Source: SVFI01 sp964519385 (lineage in GTDB: Bacteria; Bacillota; Clostridia; Lachnospirales; Lachnospiraceae). Taken from it: 64,000 nucleotides of DNA. A model generated the notes under the pieces. It had not been told where the DNA came from and made no database searches. It saw only the letters and a program-made list of their open reading frames with translations. Shown in pieces: positions 59,647 to 64,000 of the stretch (its first letter is position 1; each line of letters starts with the position of its first letter). Where the stretch lies: NCBI GenBank assembly GCA_964519385.1, contig CAZFLR010000008.1, positions 1-64,000 of the forward strand, given 5' to 3'. The translations under genes were made by a program, and so were the position numbers.

Positions 59647-59718
59647 CGTACCCAAGAGGAATCGAACCCCCATCGGCTGAACCGGAATCAGCTGTTTTAT
59701 CCGTTAAACTATGGGTAC
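59647..59718 (-). tRNA. tRNA-Arg (anticodon CCG)
   Basis: 72 bases on the minus strand, all arms present: acceptor GTACCCA / TGGGTAC, D stem GTTT / AAAC, anticodon stem GCTGA / TCAGC with loop TTCCGGT (anticodon CCG at positions 34-36, reads CGG Arg), T stem GGGGG / CCTCT with two G-T pairs, T loop TTCGATT, G73 discriminator. No CCA is encoded. Confidence 0.92.
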
Positions 59719-59751
59719 CTACATGTTACAAAAATATTACATGCTTTTGAC

Positions 59752-59780
59752 ATCATAACATATTTTTTCAGAAATAGCAA
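59752..59780 (-). promoter_or_regulatory. Promoter of tRNA-Arg
   Basis: Minus strand: -35 TTGCTA (59775-59780), 17-base spacer, -10 TATGAT (59752-59757), about 34 bases before the tRNA 5' end. Confidence 0.6.
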
Positions 59781-59784
59781 ATTT

Positions 59785-60390
59785 CTATTCATTTATGACA
59801 TTTATTACCTCATTCCAGTGGTCCAGAACGTATTGTCCGATAATCGGATCGTACATAATTCCCAGATTTTTCTTGATTTCATCATAACAAAATTCAAAGC
59901 TTCTTGCCTGTCTGTAGCTTCTCGTGGAAGTCATGGCATCGATGGAATCACAGATAGCAATGATACGGGCACCGACCGGTATTTTTTCTGCCTTGAGGCC
60001 CTGCGGATATCCCTTTCCGTCATAACGCTCATGGTGACTCAGAACGATATCCTTCACCTCGCTCAAATGATGAGATTTGCTCAGAATCTCCGCACCGATA
60101 GTCGGATGTTTTTTAATCTGTTCAAACTCCTCGTCCGTCAGCCTGTCCGGCTTATTGAGCACTGCATCCGGAACTCCGATTTTTCCAATGTCATGAAGAT
60201 GCGCAGCAATATGAATCTGCTCTGTTGTCTCTTCTCTCAGTCCGATGAGCTGACAAACCTTCATTGCCATTTCGCTTACCCTCTGGGAATGTCCCGCCGT
60301 ATACGGGTCCTTTGCATCGAGTGCTGCCGTTATACATTCAATAATTTCGTGGTAATGTATTTCTCCTACACAATAATCGCATTCCTGCAT
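59785..60390 (-). CDS. HD-GYP domain phosphodiesterase
   Basis: 201 residues from ATG 60388-60390 (MQECDYCVGEIHYHEI), preceded by GAGGATAAAAGT; a longer frame overlaps the ZIP gene end. The HD-GYP domain fills the protein: GHSQRVSEMA, HLHDIGKIGVPD (HD pair), HHERYDGKGYPQGL (GYP loop) and ARIIAICDSIDAMTS. Such enzymes break down cyclic di-GMP or related dinucleotides. No sensor or receiver domain is attached; the N-terminal CDYC and His pair might bind metal. It is 22 bases after the ZIP gene. Confidence 0.9.
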   Translation of the reverse strand: MQECDYCVGEIHYHEIIECITAALDAKDPYTAGHSQRVSEMAMKVCQLIGLREETTEQIHIAAHLHDIGKIGVPDAVLNKPDRLTDEEFEQIKKHPTIGAEILSKSHHLSEVKDIVLSHHERYDGKGYPQGLKAEKIPVGARIIAICDSIDAMTSTRSYRQARSFEFCYDEIKKNLGIMYDPIIGQYVLDHWNEVINVINE

Positions 60391-60412
60391 ACTTTTATCC
60401 TCTTTTCTCTTT

Positions 60413-61195
60413 TTATCCGAGTGCCACATCAAGAATCATCATAATCATAAATCCCAGCGCAAAAAATACAGTTCCCACGTTAGAATGTTTTCCCTCCGAC
60501 ATTTCCGGAATCAGCTCCTCCACAACAACATAAACCATCGCTCCCGCCGCAAAGCTTAAAAAATACGGAAGCACAGGAACGACAAGCCCTGCTGCAAGGA
60601 TAGTGAAAAACGCACCGACCGGTTCAACCACGCCTGATAAAATACCGTATAAAAAGGCCTTCGGCTTGCTCACGCCCTCCGCCTGAAGGGGCATGGATAT
60701 AATTGCGCCCTCGGGAAAATTCTGAATTGCAATTCCGATGGAAAGTGCGAGGGCTGCCATCGCGCTTATTCCGGATTCATTCACTGCAAGTCCTGCATAA
60801 ACCACTCCGACTGCCATTCCTTCCGGAATATTGTGAAGTGCCACGGCAAGGACAAGCATTGTCTTTTTTTTAAGATTACTTTTCGGTCCCTCAGACTCCG
60901 CGCTGCCGATATGGAGATGAGGTATCAAATGGTCAAGCAACAGCAAAAACAAAATTCCGAATGCAAATCCTACAGCCGCCGGAATAAATGCCAGCTTTCC
61001 CATGTGCTGTGAATAATTCATGGACGGAATCAAAAGACTCCATACCGATGCTGCCATCATGACACCGGCTGCAAATCCGGTCAGTGCCTTCTGCAGCAAT
61101 GTGTGCATGGATTTTTTCATAAAAAACACACAGGATGCTCCAAGTCCGGTTCCTATAAAAGGAATCATAAGCCCTCTGAATATCTCAACTGTCAT
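60413..61195 (-). CDS. ZIP-family metal transporter
   Basis: 260 residues from ATG 61193-61195 (MTVEIFRGLMIPFIGTG), 6 bases after GGAGG. Eight membrane helices with the ZIP metal motifs in TM4 (HNIPEGMAVGVVYAGL) and TM5 (QNFPEGAIISMPL). A short His loop (LDHLIPHLHIGSAE) follows TM3. It moves divalent metal (Zn2+, Fe2+ or Mn2+) into the cytoplasm. Upstream is an extended -10 promoter, a terminated leader and a DtxR-like box, which suggests metal control. Confidence 0.93.
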   Translation of the reverse strand: MTVEIFRGLMIPFIGTGLGASCVFFMKKSMHTLLQKALTGFAAGVMMAASVWSLLIPSMNYSQHMGKLAFIPAAVGFAFGILFLLLLDHLIPHLHIGSAESEGPKSNLKKKTMLVLAVALHNIPEGMAVGVVYAGLAVNESGISAMAALALSIGIAIQNFPEGAIISMPLQAEGVSKPKAFLYGILSGVVEPVGAFFTILAAGLVVPVLPYFLSFAAGAMVYVVVEELIPEMSEGKHSNVGTVFFALGFMIMMILDVALG

Positions 61196-61221
61196 ATTAC
61201 ACCTCCGCAATTTCTGTTACT

Positions 61222-61227
61222 ATTATA
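61222..61227 (-). promoter_or_regulatory. Extended -10 promoter of the ZIP gene
   Basis: TATAAT preceded by TG one base away (TGATATAAT), 26 bases before the ZIP start. No clear -35. Confidence 0.55.
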
Positions 61228-61271
61228 TCAAAATTCTCCCACGGCGTGAAAGTCCTATCCGTTATTCATAC

Positions 61272-61298
61272 AAAAAAGCCAATTCTGATGAACCGGCT
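61272..61298 (-). terminator. Terminator in the trkH-ZIP gap
   Basis: Minus strand: AGCCGGTT (61298-61291), loop CATCAG, AATTGGCT (61284-61277), then TTTTTG. Two G-T pairs. It stops readthrough from trkH and any RNA from the DtxR-box promoter just upstream. Confidence 0.78.
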
Positions 61299-61364
61299 TT
61301 CTTGAACTATAGGATATAATTAAGGTACTAATGACAACAAATGTCGTATCAGATATACTTTACA
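61272..61364 (-). promoter_or_regulatory. Short terminated leader or small RNA
   Basis: An RNA starting near 61364 from the promoter at 61371-61399 would be about 93 bases and end at the terminator at 61272-61298, before the ZIP promoter. It could be a small RNA or an attenuated leader. No known riboswitch motif was recognised. Confidence 0.35.
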
Positions 61365-61367
61365 TTA

Positions 61368-61383
61368 GTTAGGATAACCTAAC
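61368..61383. promoter_or_regulatory. DtxR/MntR-like metal operator
   Basis: GTTAGGATAACCTAAC: arms GTTAGG and CCTAAC around four bases. It resembles the TTAGGTTAGCCTAA-type boxes of DtxR/IdeR/MntR regulators and covers the -10 of the promoter. Metal-bound repressor would block RNA polymerase here. Confidence 0.55.
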
Positions 61384-61399
61384 CCAAGTTGTTTGTCAA
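61371..61399 (-). promoter_or_regulatory. Sigma-A promoter overlapped by the metal box
   Basis: Minus strand: -35 TTGACA (61394-61399, perfect), 17-base spacer, -10 TATCCT (61371-61376). It lies 9-37 bases past the trkH stop. Confidence 0.6.
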
Positions 61400-61407
61400 T
61401 AACTTTT

Positions 61408-62847
61408 TTAATTTTTTCTCCAGACAGACGGTGTCAGGAGCAGTAAAACCGGATAAAGCTCCAGTCTTCCTGCCAGCATATCAAAAATAAACACGCATTT
61501 GGAAATCACGGAAAATGAGCCGAAATTACCGGTCGGCCCGACCTCCATCAGTCCGGGACCAATATTGTTGAGCGTGGCCGTAACCGCCGTAAAATTAGTC
61601 ACCAGATCCTTCCCGTCCAAAGTAATCACCAGCAAAGAGACGCAAAAAACAACTGCATATGTCATAAGGAACGCACCGACACCGCGCACAACTCCTTTAT
61701 CCACCACTTTACCGTCCATTTTCATGGAATGTACACTTCTCGGATGTACCAGAACCTTAATTTCTCCGGCGATGGTTTTTAACATAATCAGAATTCGTGA
61801 AACCTTGATACCTCCTCCGGTGCTTCCTGCACATGCTCCGATAAACATGATTAGTACAAGAATCGTCTTTGACATCTGCGGCCACAGATTATAATCCGCC
61901 GTCGCATATCCGGTTGTCGTAATCACCGAGCCCACCTGAAAGGCCGCATGGTGAAATGCCAGCCCGATATTTTCAAAGGAATCCCCGATATCTATGGTAA
62001 TTGCAAGAATACTGAGGCCAATGATGATAAAATACCATTTTACCTCTTCCATTTTAAAGACATTTTTCTTGTTTTTTCCGAGAAGATAATAGTAAAAATT
62101 AAAATTCACACCAAATAAAATCATGAAAACCGTGATAACCGCCTGACAAGCCAGTGAATAATCTGCAATGCTTGAATTTTTAATGGCAAATCCACCCGTT
62201 CCCGCCGTGCCGAACGAAAGTGTAAAAGCATCAAACGCCGGCATTCCCAACAGAAGAAGAATTATGATTTGCACAATCGTCATCACAATATATATCAAAT
62301 ATAAAATTTTCGCCGTTTCCCTTACCTTCGGTACCAGCTTTCCCACCGACGGCCCCGGGCTCTCCGCGCGCATCAGATGCATATTGCTTCCTCCTGTCAG
62401 CGGAAGAACTATCAGCAAAAAAACAAACACTCCCATTCCGCCAATCCAGTGGGAAAAGCTTCTCCAGAACAGAGCTGCGTGACTCAGTGCTTCTACATCA
62501 CTGAGAATGCTTGCACCGGTTGTTGTAAAACCGGAAACAATCTCAAACACCGCGTCCACATACGACGTAATTTCTCTGCTCAGAACAAAGGGAAGCGCGC
62601 CGAACAGACTCATGACAATCCAGCTCAGGGCGACAATGACAAATCCCTCTCGCGCGTAATAATTTTTGTTCTTCGGTTTTCTGCCGGTCATAAACAATCC
62701 GATTACGGCGCAGACGGCTGCTGTCGTAATATAGGCAACTCCGCTTTTTTCCTGATAAATAAGAGCAATCAGGCAAGGCAGAAGCAAAAAAACGGCTTCC
62801 AAAACCAGAACCCAGCCAATGATATAACGAATAATCGAATAATTCAT
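61408..62847 (-). CDS. trkH: Trk potassium uptake channel protein
   Basis: 479 residues, ten or so membrane helices in four M1-P-M2 repeats. Filter segments: SGFTTTGAS, FGTAGTGGFA, GSVITTTGYAT and TLNNIGPGL. The gating stretch MFIGACAGSTGGGIKVSR is present. K+ (or K+ with Na+/H+) enters through it under control of the TrkA ring. RBS GGAGGAG. It follows trkA by 15 bases and ends just before the metal-box promoter. Confidence 0.94.
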   Translation of the reverse strand: MNYSIIRYIIGWVLVLEAVFLLLPCLIALIYQEKSGVAYITTAAVCAVIGLFMTGRKPKNKNYYAREGFVIVALSWIVMSLFGALPFVLSREITSYVDAVFEIVSGFTTTGASILSDVEALSHAALFWRSFSHWIGGMGVFVFLLIVLPLTGGSNMHLMRAESPGPSVGKLVPKVRETAKILYLIYIVMTIVQIIILLLLGMPAFDAFTLSFGTAGTGGFAIKNSSIADYSLACQAVITVFMILFGVNFNFYYYLLGKNKKNVFKMEEVKWYFIIIGLSILAITIDIGDSFENIGLAFHHAAFQVGSVITTTGYATADYNLWPQMSKTILVLIMFIGACAGSTGGGIKVSRILIMLKTIAGEIKVLVHPRSVHSMKMDGKVVDKGVVRGVGAFLMTYAVVFCVSLLVITLDGKDLVTNFTAVTATLNNIGPGLMEVGPTGNFGSFSVISKCVFIFDMLAGRLELYPVLLLLTPSVWRKN

Positions 62848-62862
62848 TTTTCTCCTCCGGTA

Positions 62863-64000
62863 TTACTCCATAATATCATTAATATCGCGCAGTCCCTGCT
62901 GCGTTGTGACAATAATCACGGTATCTCCCACCTGTATCTGCGCCTGTCCGTTCGGGCGTATCAGCGTTCCTTTATGGTTGATACAGGCAATCAGAATATT
63001 CTTCTTAAGCTTCAGCTCCATAAGCGGAGTCCCCACAACCCTTGATTCTTCACGGATGCGGAACTCAAGTGCTTCTACTTTATTTCCAATCAGACGGTAC
63101 ATCGTCTCCACATTGCTGCCGAGGGAATTCTGCATGGCACGGACATACCTCGTAATATACTCAGCCGTGATATGCTTCGGATAAATCAGACTTCCCATCT
63201 CAAATTTTGATACCACATCCTCAATAGAAACGCGGTTAATCTTTGTTATCACTTTTGCCTTGGAACAATTCTTTGCATAGAGCGACAAAAATACATTTCC
63301 CTCATCCAGACCGGTCAGGGATACAAAAGCTTCCGTTTTCTCAATCCCCTCTTCCATCAATATATCGTGATTGGTCGCATCACCCTGAATAATGACCGCT
63401 TCCGGCAGAAGCTCGCTAAGCACCTCACAGCGTTCCTGATTCTGTTCAATGATTTTTACATGTATACCCATTCCAACAAGCTGCTCCGCAAGGTAATAGG
63501 CAATCGTACCTCCGCCCACAATCAGGGCATCCTTAACCTGATGTGTCTCAACACCGATTTTTTCAAAAAACAGCTTTGCATCCTTAGGTGAAGCAACCAC
63601 GCTCACCACATCATGTCCGCGAAGGATGAAATCTCCTTTCGGAATCACCACTTCTTCTCCCCGCTCCACAGCGCAGAACAAAATACCGGAATTTAGCTTC
63701 CGTCCGATTTCCATCAGGCTGTAGCCCTCAAGAGGTGATCCATCCTGTACGACGAATTTCAGAATTTCCACTCTTCCCTTGGCAAAGGTATCAATCCTGT
63801 CGGCGGAAGGGAATCTCAAAAGGCGTGCAATTTCCGTCGCAGCCGCATACTCCGGATTGATGACCATGGAGAGTCCGAGTTCATCCTTAATATATCCTAT
63901 TTCATGGCTGTAAAGCGGATTTCGCACCCGGGCAATCGTGTTGCAGTTACCGACCTTCTTTGCAAACAGGCAGCACAGAAGATTTTTCTCATCCGAGCCT
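62863..64000 (-). CDS. trkA: Trk regulator TrkA, 5' end cut by window
   Basis: At least 379 residues; the frame stays open to the window edge (GSDEKNLLCCLFAKKVGNCNTIARVRNPLYSH), so the true start lies outside. It holds the end of a first RCK_N, RCK_C, then a second RCK_N (ALIVGGGTIAYYLAEQLVGMG, a NAD-binding glycine loop, VKIIEQNQERCEVL) and second RCK_C (VVGTPLMELKLKKNILIACI). It forms the cytoplasmic ring that gates TrkH in answer to NAD(H)/ATP. Full-length clostridial TrkA is about 450 residues. Confidence 0.94.
   Translation of the reverse strand, partial: GSDEKNLLCCLFAKKVGNCNTIARVRNPLYSHEIGYIKDELGLSMVINPEYAAATEIARLLRFPSADRIDTFAKGRVEILKFVVQDGSPLEGYSLMEIGRKLNSGILFCAVERGEEVVIPKGDFILRGHDVVSVVASPKDAKLFFEKIGVETHQVKDALIVGGGTIAYYLAEQLVGMGIHVKIIEQNQERCEVLSELLPEAVIIQGDATNHDILMEEGIEKTEAFVSLTGLDEGNVFLSLYAKNCSKAKVITKINRVSIEDVVSKFEMGSLIYPKHITAEYITRYVRAMQNSLGSNVETMYRLIGNKVEALEFRIREESRVVGTPLMELKLKKNILIACINHKGTLIRPNGQAQIQVGDTVIIVTTQQGLRDINDIME

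Noticed and set aside
1..64000. Insertion sequences, prophage, CRISPR or toxin-antitoxin genes
   Set aside because: No transposase, integrase, Cas, phage or small toxin-like gene pair was recognised on either strand.

Overview
The window looks like the chromosome of an anaerobic, low-to-mid-GC Gram-positive of the Lachnospiraceae (Clostridium cluster XIVa) type. The grounds are gene content and order: cmk-ispH-rpsA, era-yqzL-recO followed by glyQS-alaS-rpsU, strong AGGAGG ribosome sites, sigma-A promoters with 17-bp spacing, a biotin-dependent Na+-pump decarboxylase operon, 2-oxoacid:ferredoxin oxidoreductase, a very large acyl-CoA dehydratase activase, and BspA-type leucine-rich-repeat surface proteins. 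No rRNA, prophage, insertion sequence or CRISPR array was seen. All genes except one (the activase at about 37.1-41.4 kb) lie on the minus strand, so the text below runs from high to low coordinates when it follows transcription.

Layout, low to high coordinate. 1-5.8 kb: S1 ribosomal protein (cut by the window edge), ispH, cmk, a BaiN-type flavoprotein, an RpiR regulator, a TetR regulator and a frameshifted thioesterase. 5.9-11.2 kb: one operon for a Na+-translocating biotin decarboxylase/transcarboxylase (12S-like carboxyltransferase, lipoprotein-OadG, biotin carrier, OadB, OadA). 11.2-18.3 kb: two DacF-type D,D-carboxypeptidases around a transglutaminase-like surface protein, scpB-scpA and a membrane-anchored phosphoesterase. 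18.3-23.9 kb: livK-livHMGF amino-acid uptake with a kinase of the Cmk-like family. 23.9-31.8 kb: rpsU, alaS, glyQS, a lipoprotein, recO, yqzL, era and a DUF4349 lipoprotein. 31.8-36.9 kb: an apparent four-gene operon of a pseudo-rhomboid with a zinc motif, a sigma-70-like protein lacking region 4, an unknown protein and a PreP-type M16C peptidase. 37.1-41.4 kb: the plus-strand activase. 41.4-50.6 kb: an LRR surface protein, a hybrid histidine kinase, metA, ligA and a pseudouridine synthase. 50.6-55.6 kb: a TauE/SafE permease, a protein under a probable sigma-28 promoter, and a two-gene 2-oxoacid:ferredoxin oxidoreductase. 55.8-64 kb: gdhA, a Gfo/Idh/MocA oxidoreductase, an SH3b protein, tRNA-Arg(CCG), an HD-GYP protein, a ZIP metal transporter behind a DtxR-like operator, and trkH-trkA (trkA cut by the window edge).

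Together the genes describe a fermenting anaerobe that takes up branched-chain amino acids, handles 2-oxoacids with ferredoxin, assimilates ammonia through GdhA, uses biotin-dependent decarboxylation to build a sodium gradient, and takes up potassium through TrkAH. Translation, cell-wall and chromosome-partition genes fill much of the rest. The sigma-28-type promoter suggests that the organism, or a recent ancestor, is flagellated.

The least explained pieces are the pseudo-rhomboid/sigma-like/unknown/M16C operon, the divergent carboxyltransferase with lipoprotein-OadG, the metal-box promoter and terminated leader before the ZIP gene, the G-run frameshift in the thioesterase, and the sigma-28-controlled unknown protein. 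No intergenic gap exceeds 300 bases; the largest (about 290 bases, 55573-55863) holds the gdhA terminator and a small doubtful reading frame. All calls come from reading the sequence; no database search was run.
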